A stretch of DNA of 64,000 nucleotides from Christiangramia fulva (GCF_003024155.1 NZ_CP028136.1:2232001-2296000); one strand, 5' to 3'; shown: positions 13,401-22,940, numbered from the stretch's first letter. A program made the numbers and translations. Notes: generated by a model not told the origin, from the letters alone.

Positions 13401-13512
13401 TAACATTTCCAGTGATTTCTTGCTCCTGTGCAAAAATCAACGATGAAAATAGGAAGAAAAGAATCGAGGTATAGGACCTGAGACTTTTCGAAATAATTAA
13501 TCTTTTCAACAT
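10414..13512 (-). CDS. SusC/RagA-family TonB-dependent glycan transporter
   Basis: A 1032-residue outer-membrane receptor. After the signal peptide (cleaved around L-I-F-A-Q, residue 29) come a carboxypeptidase-regulatory-like domain (about 32-105), a TonB box (N-E-V-V-V-V-G-Y-G, about 111-119), the plug with the L-K-D-A-S-A-A-I-Y-G-S-R-A-A-N-G-V signature, and a 22-stranded barrel ending in the usual aromatic residue (V-Q-F). It imports oligosaccharides together with the SusD encoded 9 bases downstream. It is the first gene of a minus-strand operon running to 71 and is transcribed away from the regulator gene at 13743; the 230 bases between them should hold both promoters. Confidence 0.96.
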   Translation of the reverse strand: MLKRLIISKSLRSYTSILFFLFSSLIFAQEQEITGNVKDETGLPLPGATIVVKGTSNGTTTNMDGNFSLRVENPMDKTLVVSFISYATQEIPIGNKTNFNITMEPDQQSLNEVVVVGYGGKKRATLTGSISEVEGESLAESPQPNLSSSFAGRMSGVITTNRAGEPGYDDSSILVRGLSTLGNNDVLVVVDGVPGQVGGLSRLSPEDIESVTVLKDASAAIYGSRAANGVILITTKKGKNNSKPEISYKFDIGLSSPTRLPEMANAATYAQIRNEIAYYNNPDGGLNQIYDDNEIELFRNGSDPLNYPNTDWAEITLKNVAVQTQHHLDVRGGGENNNYFFSLGKTSQEGLYKNGATQYDQYNVRSNINVDITDRLNVGLLLSGRKEDRQFPTEGAGYIFRSIYRAYPTIPAFYPNGYPSTGIENANPAVLATAMGGINDNPRYVFNGILNAKYELPFLEGLSLDGFYSVDELSNRVRNFRTPYTLYNYNRANDVYEQIVVGGGPNQLGSLNEEQFNESQTVANIKLNYKNEFHGHHIDAFIGYEQSETYSHTLGANRINFPTTATPELSQGGPAATDRNNYGYSYNFTRQSIISRIAYDYQEKYLAEFQMRADGSSNFPEGKRFGYFPSISAGYRITEEEWFNTDFFDDLKFRASYGQLGNDNVGQFQYYDNYVFNNGYVIGNEVVTGIDLTKLANPNITWEVAKKTDIAVNAKWLKHFNTEVVYYYENRSNILWPRNASIPQVTGIVNPYGSGALVPDENIGEVKSHGIETSIGYQRNAEGDFDFNITGNFTYARNEIEFIDEASGIPEYQKQTGGPMNTYLLYHAIGIFQNQEEIESRPSVPGAKPGDLIYEDMNDDGEITADDMYRTKYGNIPRITFGLTFDATYKNFDFSAVISGQGQVRQYVLPESGTIGNFYSSWANNRWSPNNPDGTYPRVSERSSSAVSGGLYRNDFWLDNNAFGRLKSVQLGYTFSEDWTDKIGLSRVRLYTSAFNLLTLTSVEDYDPEGYSESGQFYPQQRIINFGLNVQF

Positions 13513-13742
13513 ACGTTTTAGTTTTAATGTAGAAGTGATTGATCCAGTTATTTTTTAATATGATTTAAGAAATCGATTTCGTAAAATTACTTTCACAAAT
13601 ATCGATCTACAATTTTCATGATTAATCAAAAAGATACCCCGGGGTAAATTGTCAAATTTCGGGGGGTTAATCGTTCAACTCTTAAATAATGCTTAATTTG
13701 GACAACTTAAAAAATGACTTTATTAAAAATTTTACCCAGAGA
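13513..13742. promoter_or_regulatory. Divergent control region between SusC and the hybrid regulator
   Basis: This 230-base AT-rich stretch separates two divergent genes. Near the regulator it contains a GC-rich island with the palindrome taccccggggta (13635-13646) and two direct repeats of a GGGTAAATCGTT-like element 22 bases apart. No clear TAnnTTTG box could be fixed for either direction. Confidence 0.5.
13642..13678 (+). promoter_or_regulatory. Tandem GGGTAAATTGTCAAA / GGGTTAATCGTTCAA elements, candidate operator
   Basis: Two copies of a 15-base element start at 13642 and 13664, 22 bases (two helix turns) apart. A third copy, matching the second at 13 of 15 positions, occurs at 18101-18115 before the second SusC gene. 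A direct repeat with helical phasing suits an AraC-type DNA-binding domain such as that of the adjacent hybrid regulator. A weaker minus-oriented copy (13640 down to 13626) would form the central palindrome. Confidence 0.45.
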
Positions 13743-16700
13743 ATGGAAATTCGCAATCTCTCTTTTATTTATATTTTTCAGTTCTGTTTGGTTGTTTTTG
13801 CGCAAAAATCATCCGGACAGAACGTATCCAATTACAATCTTAACTTTCATCTTTTAGATGTCTCATCTGGATTATCTCACAATTTTGTAAATGATATCAC
13901 CCAGGATTCTCTCGGTTTTATTTGGGTAGGAACTTATGACGGATTGAATAGATATGACGGTTCAAGTTTTCTCCAGTTTAAAAAAGAATTGAAAAAACCA
14001 TTGATGGGGCTGTCCAATAATTATGTTCAGGCGTTAGAAGTGCTTCCTCAGGGAATTTTAATTGCAACTGATGCGGGTTTAAATACCTATAATCTACGAA
14101 GCGGTAAATTTGATATTTTAAATAGTGAGAATGGTTTATATAATAATAGTGTTAGCAGCATAAAGAAGTTTTGCGATAATAATTTATTGGTTGGAACATA
14201 TAGAGGAGGTCTGCAAATAGTAAATCAGAAAAAAGAAGTGATTAGTCTTCCAGATTTTTTTGGAATAAATAATGAGCTTTCTTTTAATGAGATATCATCT
14301 ATTGTGATTCAAAACGATTCGCTAATCTGGGTGGGGTCCTTTAATAATGGGCTGGATAGAATCTCACTCAGAACTGGAGAAATTACTCATTCTTCTAAAA
14401 TTAAAGGACTTGACCTAACCTCAGCAGTTATAAATATTCTCTATGTAGATTCCAAGAATAATTTATGGATCGGTACCCGAAGGGGACTAAAGATCTTAAA
14501 AAATGATGGTAAAGTTTTATCACTTTCCAAATCAAAAGCTCCTTCCTTTGGTTTAAGTGATGATGAGATATTGAGTTTACAGGAAGATCGGAATGGACAA
14601 ATGTGGATAGGTACACGGAATGGTGGTCTGAATATCTTGGATATAAAATCTTTAAATAGTAAAAAGCTGCTTAACCGATGGTACCTGCCGGATAATAGCG
14701 GGAAAAGTGTTTTTAATAGAACAGTTTCTGTAATATTCCGGGATAAGCAGGGTAATATGTGGCTGGGTACTCCCACAGGAATAAATTTCGTTAACCCGAA
14801 AGGAGAAAAAATTCAGTTGCTTACTCATCAAAATTTGAAAGGGCATTCTTTAAGTCATGATCGCATTGGCTCTATTGCTAAGGCCGATAAAAATAAGGTG
14901 TGGATCGGAACAGATGGTGCCGGCTTGGATCTATTGGATCCTCAAAAGGGAAAAGTAAAGCATTTTGAGCATAGCGGCGAGAACAGTTTAAGTAACAATT
15001 ATCTTCTTTCCATATATCAGCAATCACCCGATTCGGTTTGGGTTGGCACGTATCAGGGAGGTCTTAATCTTTTAAATCCTAAAACCGGCGATTGTAGGCA
15101 TTATTTGCAAGGATCTACAGAAGAAGGAAGCGATGTTCGTGTTATTTATCGTGCTTCAAACGGTAAACTGTGGGTTGGGACAAATCGAGGAGGTCTTTAT
15201 AAATATATAAGAGGGAAGGATCAATTTCAATATATTGATAATCTTGGTAAAATTGATGTGCGAGATATTGCCGAAGATAAAAATGGTATACTCTGGCTTG
15301 CCACCTACGGGTCAGGAATAATAAAATTTGAACCTGAGACCAGGGTTTATAATACTTATTTGCAATCTAATCTGCCTAAGCTTAATAGTAATGTAATTTT
15401 CTCAATTATTGTTTTACCAGATGGCGATATTCTGGCAGGCACCAGGTATGCAGGTTTAATAAGACTAGATCCTGAAACTAACAGAATAGACCATTTTACA
15501 GAAACAGATGGATTAAGTAATAATACCGTAAATAGCCTTGTTATTGAAGATGACAAATTTGTTTGGATGGGTAGTTATAATGGTCTTAATAGGTATAATA
15601 TAAGAACGAACGAGATATTGAATATTAGTGCTTTAGATAATATTCAGGAAGGGGAATTTAATATTGGAGCTGCTGAAATTAACCGGGATGGCGTAATATA
15701 TATTGGAGGTAATAACGGTCTAAATATATTTAATCCCAAGGATTTTAAAGCCGATAAGAATGATTTCCCGGTGGTATTCGAGGGTATAAAAGTACTGAAT
15801 GAAGAGGTAAAGGTAGCAGAAAATGGAGAAAAATCCATTCTTGAAGAAACTATATTCTTTCAGGATGAAATAAAACTGGCATCGAACCAGAATAGTTTTT
15901 CAATAGATTTTGCTGCTTTAAAATATCCGGAGGCAAAAAATATCAATTATTCTTATAAGCTTGAAAATTATAATGATTTCTGGATAGATAATAGAACTTC
16001 AGGAACGGCTAATTTTACAAGCGTTCCTCCCGGGGAATATTATTTTATAGTAAAAACAAATTCCGGTTTGGAAAATCAGCTTTCCAAAAGATTAAAGATA
16101 GTTATTATACCGCCTTTTTGGAAAACTCTCCCCGCCTTCGTGCTTTATACCTTGATAGCTATTTTTCTTATATGGATTAGTTCCCGGTATTATTCTGAAA
16201 GGTTAAAATTAAAAAATTCACTTCTTTTTGAAAAAAAGCAAAGAATACTAGAGCATGACATTAATGAAGAGCGTTTTCGATTTTTTACCGCTTTTTCTCA
16301 TGAGTTGAAGACACCTTTGACCCTCATCCTGGCACCTGTTGAAAATCTTCTGTCAAAAAAACTACCTAATGAAAATCGAAAAGATTTGATATTCATTTAT
16401 CGTAATGCACAGAATTTATATAGATCTATTAATAAACTTCTAGAATTTAGAAAAGCTGAGGAGGGTCTTAGTCAATTAAAAAATGAACCTGTTGATTTAC
16501 CGGCAAAAATGAGAAAGTTGGTAAAAAATTACGTTCCCCTGGCAAAAGAAAAAGAAATTCAAATTGAATTTTCTGGACCAATTGAACCAAAAATTTTCAT
16601 TATAGATATTGAAAAGATGGAGGTGATTTTAAATAATCTTCTTTCAAATGCCATTAAATATAGCGATAAAGGGGGTAGAGTTAAAATCAGTTTTAGTGAT

Positions 16701-17801
16701 GACGAAACAGGTTTTCAAATTCAGGTTCAGGATTCGGGACCAGGCATTAATGCAAAAGACATATCTCATATCTTCGAATGGTATTATAGATCTGAAAGTA
16801 TAACCAAAAAGTCTGGTACTGGTATCGGTCTTGCTTTGTCAAAAAGATTTGCTCAGCTTCACGGCGGTTCAATAGAGGTGTCAAGCGAGGAGTGCAGAGG
16901 TACAATATTTACAGTTAGTATCCCCGTGAAAATGACTAATCTTTATATGGAAGGAGTTAGTATAGAAGAATTAAAAATTGAAAATTATCCTATAGAAAAG
17001 CTTGCAAATCAAAAAATAAGTATAAAACCTGAAATAGAACGGAGCCTGATTTTAATTATTGATGATAATGAAGAGATTCTTCAGTTTTTAAAGAGGATTT
17101 TTCAACCAGATTACGATTTAGTTTTTGCTGTAAACGGTAGAGAAGGTATAGAAAAAGCAAAACGGTATATTCCAGATATTATTATATCAGATGTCATGAT
17201 GCCGGAGAAAAGCGGACTTTATTTATGTTCAGAATTAAAAAATGAGATGGCGACTAGTCATATTCCCATTATTTTGTTAACAGCTAAAACTGCGGTCGAT
17301 AATATAAGCCATGGATATCAGGAAGGAGCAGATGATTATATCACCAAACCATTTAACCCCGGTCTTCTTAAAACTCGAGTAAAAAATTTATTGGCAGGGA
17401 GAGAAAAGCTGAAGCAGTATTTTACAAATAAATTAGAACCTAATCCGAATGAAGAAAATTCTCCCTTGGTTTTGAGAAAAGAAAAACTTTTCCTGAAGGA
17501 CCTTAATGTAATTATTTTGGCACATATGAATGATAATAATGATAGTGTTGAAAATATAGCACAGGGAGCAGGAATGAGCAGAACGTCGTTATACCGTAAA
17601 CTAAAGGCAATAACGGGTTTAAATATCAATGAATATATTCGAAATTTTAAAATAGAGAGAGCTGCTCACCTAATCCAATTTGAAAATTACTCTGTTTCAC
17701 AAGCATCTTTCGAAGTTGGTTTTGGCGATGTAAAATATTTCAGAAAAATATTCAAAGGTAAATATGGCAAGAATCCTTCAGAATTAAAACAGGAAAATTA
17801 A
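13743..17801 (+). CDS. Hybrid two-component system sensor/regulator (HTCS) with AraC-type output
   Basis: A one-protein signalling system in the inner membrane. After the signal peptide come two stretches of periplasmic Reg_prop propeller repeats (many W-V-G-T-Y / W-I-G-T-R motifs, to about residue 690), a Y_Y_Y domain, and a membrane helix at about 795-818. Next are a HisKA domain with His853 in S-H-E-L-K-T-P, a HATPase with N-N-L-L-S-N-A, D-S-G-P-G-I and G-T-G-I-G-L motifs, a receiver with Asp1150 in I-S-D-V-M-M-P, and an AraC-type helix-turn-helix (about 1256-1351). All key residues are present. Sugar binding outside should activate nearby PUL transcription. The start at 13743 is preferred to the in-frame ATG at 13689 because it places the hydrophobic signal sequence at the N-terminus. 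Confidence 0.95.
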   Translation: MEIRNLSFIYIFQFCLVVFAQKSSGQNVSNYNLNFHLLDVSSGLSHNFVNDITQDSLGFIWVGTYDGLNRYDGSSFLQFKKELKKPLMGLSNNYVQALEVLPQGILIATDAGLNTYNLRSGKFDILNSENGLYNNSVSSIKKFCDNNLLVGTYRGGLQIVNQKKEVISLPDFFGINNELSFNEISSIVIQNDSLIWVGSFNNGLDRISLRTGEITHSSKIKGLDLTSAVINILYVDSKNNLWIGTRRGLKILKNDGKVLSLSKSKAPSFGLSDDEILSLQEDRNGQMWIGTRNGGLNILDIKSLNSKKLLNRWYLPDNSGKSVFNRTVSVIFRDKQGNMWLGTPTGINFVNPKGEKIQLLTHQNLKGHSLSHDRIGSIAKADKNKVWIGTDGAGLDLLDPQKGKVKHFEHSGENSLSNNYLLSIYQQSPDSVWVGTYQGGLNLLNPKTGDCRHYLQGSTEEGSDVRVIYRASNGKLWVGTNRGGLYKYIRGKDQFQYIDNLGKIDVRDIAEDKNGILWLATYGSGIIKFEPETRVYNTYLQSNLPKLNSNVIFSIIVLPDGDILAGTRYAGLIRLDPETNRIDHFTETDGLSNNTVNSLVIEDDKFVWMGSYNGLNRYNIRTNEILNISALDNIQEGEFNIGAAEINRDGVIYIGGNNGLNIFNPKDFKADKNDFPVVFEGIKVLNEEVKVAENGEKSILEETIFFQDEIKLASNQNSFSIDFAALKYPEAKNINYSYKLENYNDFWIDNRTSGTANFTSVPPGEYYFIVKTNSGLENQLSKRLKIVIIPPFWKTLPAFVLYTLIAIFLIWISSRYYSERLKLKNSLLFEKKQRILEHDINEERFRFFTAFSHELKTPLTLILAPVENLLSKKLPNENRKDLIFIYRNAQNLYRSINKLLEFRKAEEGLSQLKNEPVDLPAKMRKLVKNYVPLAKEKEIQIEFSGPIEPKIFIIDIEKMEVILNNLLSNAIKYSDKGGRVKISFSDDETGFQIQVQDSGPGINAKDISHIFEWYYRSESITKKSGTGIGLALSKRFAQLHGGSIEVSSEECRGTIFTVSIPVKMTNLYMEGVSIEELKIENYPIEKLANQKISIKPEIERSLILIIDDNEEILQFLKRIFQPDYDLVFAVNGREGIEKAKRYIPDIIISDVMMPEKSGLYLCSELKNEMATSHIPIILLTAKTAVDNISHGYQEGADDYITKPFNPGLLKTRVKNLLAGREKLKQYFTNKLEPNPNEENSPLVLRKEKLFLKDLNVIILAHMNDNNDSVENIAQGAGMSRTSLYRKLKAITGLNINEYIRNFKIERAAHLIQFENYSVSQASFEVGFGDVKYFRKIFKGKYGKNPSELKQEN

Positions 17802-18188
17802 TAGCAAAATTTGTGGACTTAAAGCCTTCAGGATCTACAAATCTATATTTATAAGCTTGACGAGCTAAGAAATTTTAACAAGATTTTGAGTTTGTTATTT
17901 TTTCAAATCTCAGTTAAATAGGCGTTTGAGAAATCAAAGTTTTGGATATCGTTCTCTTTTATTCATAAACTTCCTTCATTTTCCGCGATTAAACTACCTT
18001 TTTCTTAAAGTAAATATTAAATATTAATAAATTTTTTATTTTATTTTTTTTAATTGTCAAAAATACACTTATAATTGTATTTAGGAAATTAAGGATAAAT
18101 GGGTAAATCGTTGAATATACCTCTTTAAAAAAAATTAAGAAGGCTACCATATTTCAGGAATTTTTAACTAACTATAAATCCAATTTTT
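17802..18188. other. Intergenic region before the second SusC
   Basis: 387 bases of very AT-rich sequence without a credible gene. It contains the GGGTAAATCGTTGAA element at 18101-18115 and an AACTAACT stretch close to the start codon. No clear terminator follows the regulator gene. A CAGGATCT at 17829 lacks the partner half-site of the CAGGATAC elements found further right. Confidence 0.6.
18101..18115 (+). promoter_or_regulatory. GGGTAAATCGTTGAA element before the second SusC
   Basis: This element matches the copy at 13664-13678 at 13 of 15 positions and the copy at 13642-13656 at 12 of 15. It ends 73 bases before the SusC start codon and has the same orientation as the gene, as expected for an activator site. 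Confidence 0.45.
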
Positions 18189-21100
18189 ATGAGAAATTTT
18201 TTACTCTGTGAATTTCGAAACCGCTCGAAGTGGCTTTTCATTATGCTTTTTCCACTTCTGTGGCAAAGTATTTTAGCCGATAATAGTAATTCTCCTTCAA
18301 TAATTTTTCAGCGGGAGATAACAGGTACAGTAACTTCTGCTTCAGATAATATGCCTTTGGGTGGAGTAACCGTGATAGTTAAGGGTACGCAAAATGGTAC
18401 GGTAACAGATTTTGATGGAAATTATTCTATTTCTGTTAGTGATCCAGATGCCGTTCTGATGTTTTCTTTTGTGGGTTTTAAAACAAAAGAAATACCTGTA
18501 AACGGGCAAAATGTTATTAATGTAGATTTAGTTGAAGATTTAGGGCAGTTGGATGAAGTTGTAGTGATTGGGTACGGTGAGCAAAAACGAAGTAATATTC
18601 CTGGTGCAGTTTCGGAAATTCCTGCTGAGGAATTGGAGCAAAATCCGGCGCCAAACCTTACAAGTTCTTTGGTGGGTCAAACTGCCGGGATTATAGCTAC
18701 GCAACGTTCAGGTTCCCCTGGAAATGACTATTCAAATATTTATATTCGTGGAATTGGAACTACTGGAGACGCTTCCCCAATTTTCGTGATCGATGGGATA
18801 GTTCGGGGTTATCGGGATTTCGAACAGCTCAATGCTAATGAAATAGAATCTTTATCTGTACTTAAAGATGCAGCGAGTGCAGCTGTATTTGGAGTAAGAG
18901 GGGGTAACGGGGTTATACTGGTGACTACTAAGAGGGGAAAAGAGGGTGTAATGCAAATTAATTTCACCTCAAATTTAGGTGTTCAACAAAGAACTAACGA
19001 ACCTGATTACCTAAATTCTTATGAATATGCCCAGTTATATAATGAGGCTTTAATTAATGAAGGGAAAGACCCTATTTATACAGAGCAAGATTTAAATAAA
19101 TATTTGAATCATACTAATCCTGATACACATCCAGATGTAAACTGGTTTGATGTGCTGAAAAACACTGCTCTTTTAAGAGAGTATAGTCTCTCGGCTAGTG
19201 GAGGTTCTGAAAAGGTTCAATACGCTACTTCTTTAAGCTTTTTAGATCAGAATGGGATTGTTCCCTCTAATAATTTTAAAAGATATAACTTTCGTTCAAA
19301 TATTGATGCAGATGTTACAGAGACAACCAGATTGTCTTTTGATCTCTCAGGTCGTGACGATCGAACCAATAATGTGGCAGCACAAGAGCTTTTTAGATGG
19401 TTATCAAGTAAAAGACCAAATGAAGTGCCTATTAAATGGTCAAACGGAACGTATTCTGGTGGAGCAGCATACCTAGCCCTGCCTGAAAATGGTTATAGAA
19501 ATAGGGCTATAATGGCATTTAAAAGTCGCGTTCAAATACTGCAGGAATTACCGATTAATGGCCTTACACTAAAGGGTATAGCTTCATATGACAAAACGTT
19601 TACCGATCATAAAAACTTCCTATTTCCCCAAATTCCTAGTTACTCAAGGAATAGTGATGGAACTTTTACGGAGGATCCAAAAGGAAAAACCGAGTTATAT
19701 CAGGATCATAACGATTACCAGTCTATTACTTTAGAGGCCCATTTAAATTATGATCATGAATTCGGTAAATCTAATGTGTCAGCTCTACTATTATATACTC
19801 AAACTGAAGAAAAATGGAAATTCATGTCGGCTTACAGAGACCAATTTACTTTGGCTATAGACGAACTTGATTTTGGAGGAGCTGCTAACCGGACTAATAG
19901 CGGTTACTCTGGTAGAAGTGCCAGACGAGGAGTTGTGGGAAGATTAAATTATACCTTTGATGATAAATATATTATTGAGGGAAGTTTTCGTGCAGATGCT
20001 TCTGAACAATTTGCGCCTGGAAAACGATGGGGATTTTTCCCTTCTGGATCCTTGGGATATGTAATTTCCAAAGAATCATTTCTTAAAGACTCAGAAGTAA
20101 TAGATTTTCTAAAACTTAGAGGATCTTATGGAGTTCTGGGTAATGACCGTATTGGTGGGGCAAGATTCCTTTACCTTCAGTCATTCTATCAGTCTGGGAA
20201 TGCCGTGTTTGGGGATGGAAATGTGCAGCCGGCAATTGTAGAGGGTAATTTAGCTAATCCCAATGTAACCTGGGAGACAGTGAAAAAACTCAATATAGGT
20301 TTGGATGCAAATTTCTGGGATAAAAAATTGTCATTAACATTTGATTATTTTTATGATAAACGAACGGATATCCTTGGAAGGAGAAATTTAACAGTTCCAA
20401 GTCTTTTAGGTATTGGTCTTCCCGTAGAAAACCTGTCCCGTATAGATAATAAAGGTTTTGAGGCTGTAATAGGCCATCAAAACTACATTGGAGATGATTT
20501 CAATTATTCAGTAAGCGCTAATTTGACTTACGCCAGAAATAAAATTGTTTTTATCGATGAGCCTGAAACCTCGAATCCTAGAATAAGACAAACAGGTCGA
20601 CCCCTATACGGGCAGTATGGTTATATAGCCTTAGGCCTTTTTCAAACTCAGGAAGAAATTGACAATGCTGCAGAACAGGTAGGGAATATTGCTCCGGGAG
20701 ATATACAGTATGCCGATTTGAATAATGATGGGGTAATAGATGATTTGGATAGAACTTATATTGGAACTTCCAATACTCCCGAAATAATATTTGGATTAAA
20801 TGGAAGTTTTAGCTATAAAAATTTTCAACTCTCGTACCTTTTTCAGGGTGCTACGAACGTCAATCAATATTATTCGGCTGAAGCCTACTGGCCTTTCTTC
20901 CTTGGCACCAGTCCTGCATTTAGACATAATTTGGATCGCTGGACTCCCACCAATAGGGACGCTAGCGAACCCCGGGTATTAATAGATGCAAATAGTAATC
21001 AGGCAGCTTCTTCATTTTGGTTAAAAGACGCTTCTTATGTTCGGCTTAAAAATATGGAATTGGCTTATAACATTCCTGTAGATTCATTTCAATCCAAATT

Positions 21101-21248
21101 TATTCAGGGTGCTAGAATCTATGTAAACGGAAATAACATCTACACCTGGACAAAAATTAAAGGATATGACCCAGAAAATGGGGATGGCAGAGGGTGGACA
21201 TATCCACAGATGAAAATATGGAATGTTGGATTGAATTTAAAATTTTAA
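18189..21248 (+). CDS. SusC/RagA-family TonB-dependent glycan transporter
   Basis: A 1019-residue outer-membrane transporter. A long N-terminal signal region (charged first 14 residues, cleavage near residue 30) precedes the carboxypeptidase-like domain (about 42-115), the TonB box (L-D-E-V-V-V-I-G-Y-G, 121-130), the plug with L-K-D-A-A-S-A-A-V-F-G-V-R-G-G-N-G-V, and the barrel. It lies between the regulator gene and its SusD partner, which begins 10 bases after its stop. With the minus-strand pair at 8713-13512 it forms two transporters flanking one regulator, presumably for glycans of the same family but different size or decoration. Confidence 0.96.
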   Translation: MRNFLLCEFRNRSKWLFIMLFPLLWQSILADNSNSPSIIFQREITGTVTSASDNMPLGGVTVIVKGTQNGTVTDFDGNYSISVSDPDAVLMFSFVGFKTKEIPVNGQNVINVDLVEDLGQLDEVVVIGYGEQKRSNIPGAVSEIPAEELEQNPAPNLTSSLVGQTAGIIATQRSGSPGNDYSNIYIRGIGTTGDASPIFVIDGIVRGYRDFEQLNANEIESLSVLKDAASAAVFGVRGGNGVILVTTKRGKEGVMQINFTSNLGVQQRTNEPDYLNSYEYAQLYNEALINEGKDPIYTEQDLNKYLNHTNPDTHPDVNWFDVLKNTALLREYSLSASGGSEKVQYATSLSFLDQNGIVPSNNFKRYNFRSNIDADVTETTRLSFDLSGRDDRTNNVAAQELFRWLSSKRPNEVPIKWSNGTYSGGAAYLALPENGYRNRAIMAFKSRVQILQELPINGLTLKGIASYDKTFTDHKNFLFPQIPSYSRNSDGTFTEDPKGKTELYQDHNDYQSITLEAHLNYDHEFGKSNVSALLLYTQTEEKWKFMSAYRDQFTLAIDELDFGGAANRTNSGYSGRSARRGVVGRLNYTFDDKYIIEGSFRADASEQFAPGKRWGFFPSGSLGYVISKESFLKDSEVIDFLKLRGSYGVLGNDRIGGARFLYLQSFYQSGNAVFGDGNVQPAIVEGNLANPNVTWETVKKLNIGLDANFWDKKLSLTFDYFYDKRTDILGRRNLTVPSLLGIGLPVENLSRIDNKGFEAVIGHQNYIGDDFNYSVSANLTYARNKIVFIDEPETSNPRIRQTGRPLYGQYGYIALGLFQTQEEIDNAAEQVGNIAPGDIQYADLNNDGVIDDLDRTYIGTSNTPEIIFGLNGSFSYKNFQLSYLFQGATNVNQYYSAEAYWPFFLGTSPAFRHNLDRWTPTNRDASEPRVLIDANSNQAASSFWLKDASYVRLKNMELAYNIPVDSFQSKFIQGARIYVNGNNIYTWTKIKGYDPENGDGRGWTYPQMKIWNVGLNLKF

Positions 21249-21258
21249 AATTATTGAT

Positions 21259-22905
21259 ATGAAAAAAAAATCTAATATATCAGGCAAAGTTTTAGGAGGA
21301 CTATTGGTGATTTTTATTCTATTTGGTTGCCAAAAAGATTTTCTCGATCAGGTTCCAAAAGATTCGTTAACTGAAGAAACTGTTTGGAGTGATCCTCAGG
21401 GAGCAATTCAATTTGTAAACGCAATTTATGGTGAAATGCCATCTGGTTTTGATCGCTGGTATGATGGGTGGGCGAAAGGTCTTTATTTATTAGATGGAGC
21501 TTCCGATGATGGAGATGTTTCTATGGGGTGGACTCATTCTACCTTATTGCAGAATGCTCAATTCTTGCCAACCTATGTTCCATGGGGAAATATGTGGGGT
21601 AATTACTACAATCTTATAAGAAAAGCTAATGTGGCGTTGGAGAATCTCGATCGCCTGGAAGATCAGGAATTAGCTTCAAGGTTAAAAGGAGAAGTATATT
21701 TTTTAAGAGGTTTTATGTATCATAAACTATTAAGATTGTTTGGATATAGATCAGAGGGAGGGGATCCGACCGGTGTTCCTCTAATTGATAAAAGCTTGAG
21801 CCTTGATGATGACCTACAAATTCCAAGAGCTTCCTATGACGAAGTAGTAAACTTTATTATAGCTGATCTCGACAAGGCAGCTGAACTTCTCCCTGCTAAG
21901 GGGGGTATTGAAGCAGGAAGAGCTACATCTGGAGCGGCCAAGGCTTATAAGGGTCGGGTGTTGTTGTATGCTGAAAAATGGCAGAAGTCTGCTGAAGCTT
22001 CTAACGAAGTTATATCTTCCGGAAACTATTCATTATTTCCAGATTATAGAACCTTATTCTTGACTAAAAATAACGAAGAAATAATATTTGCCAAGAAATT
22101 TCTTTACCCTGATAAACATCATCAAACCAATGCCGGTGGTACACCAAATGCGGGTTGGGATGTATACAACACTCCTGCATCATACCGGGGAGTAAGTGAT
22201 GCTGGGTGGGGTGGAAACTTACCTACTCAGAATTTCGTTGGCTCCTATGATATGATTGACGGAAAACCACAAGATGAGTCGCCTCTTTACGACCCAAAAC
22301 ATCCTTGGGATAATCTGGATCCTAGGTTTGAAGCAACTGTGGTGCATAACGGCGCGACATTTCGCGGGCGCAAGGTTGAGCTATTCGTAGGAGGTAGAGA
22401 TGATGTATTTATGCATACCGGATATTTTGTACGCAAATTTCACGATGAAGACCTTGTTATATACTCAAGGTCCAGTGATCAGGATTGGATTTTTATGAGG
22501 TATGCAGAGGTATTATTGAATTATGCTGAGGCAAAAAATGAAGCATCCGGTCCAGATGGTAGTGTATATGATGCTATTAATGCAATAAGAAATAGAGCTG
22601 GTATGCCCGATTTACCAGAGGGACTTTCACAAAGTGAAATGAGAGCTAAGATACGAAATGAAAGAAGAATTGAACTGGCATTTGAAGAGCATCGCTACTT
22701 TGATATACGTAGATGGCGGATTGCTCCGGATTTGTTGAATGGCCCAGTACAGGGTATGCATACTTACAAAAATGATGATGGTTCGTTCACTTACGAAATA
22801 TTTGATGTTGAACAGCGCAATTTCCCTGAAAAAATGTATGTATTGCCAATACCACAGGATGAGATTGATAAGAATCCAGCAGCAAAGCAAATTCTAGGTT
22901 GGTAA
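21259..22905 (+). CDS. SusD/RagB-family outer-membrane glycan-binding lipoprotein
   Basis: A 548-residue lipoprotein (Cys24 in L-F-G-C) with the SusD fold and the C-terminal signature N-E-R-R-I-E-L-A-F-E-E-H-R-Y-F-D-I-R-R-W. It should cap the transporter encoded just upstream. Its final third is nearly identical in wording to the SusD at 8713-10404, showing a recent common origin, whereas the N-terminal ligand-facing part differs more. A T-rich hairpin 36 bases downstream probably ends most transcripts. Confidence 0.95.
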   Translation: MKKKSNISGKVLGGLLVIFILFGCQKDFLDQVPKDSLTEETVWSDPQGAIQFVNAIYGEMPSGFDRWYDGWAKGLYLLDGASDDGDVSMGWTHSTLLQNAQFLPTYVPWGNMWGNYYNLIRKANVALENLDRLEDQELASRLKGEVYFLRGFMYHKLLRLFGYRSEGGDPTGVPLIDKSLSLDDDLQIPRASYDEVVNFIIADLDKAAELLPAKGGIEAGRATSGAAKAYKGRVLLYAEKWQKSAEASNEVISSGNYSLFPDYRTLFLTKNNEEIIFAKKFLYPDKHHQTNAGGTPNAGWDVYNTPASYRGVSDAGWGGNLPTQNFVGSYDMIDGKPQDESPLYDPKHPWDNLDPRFEATVVHNGATFRGRKVELFVGGRDDVFMHTGYFVRKFHDEDLVIYSRSSDQDWIFMRYAEVLLNYAEAKNEASGPDGSVYDAINAIRNRAGMPDLPEGLSQSEMRAKIRNERRIELAFEEHRYFDIRRWRIAPDLLNGPVQGMHTYKNDDGSFTYEIFDVEQRNFPEKMYVLPIPQDEIDKNPAAKQILGW

Positions 22906-22940
22906 TTTTTTAATTAATTAATTTTGATGAGCCAGAAAAA

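Noticed and set aside
17829..17836. CAGGATCT after the HTCS gene
   Set aside because: It lacks the CAG half-site 10 bases upstream, the final AC and a -7 box at 19 bases.
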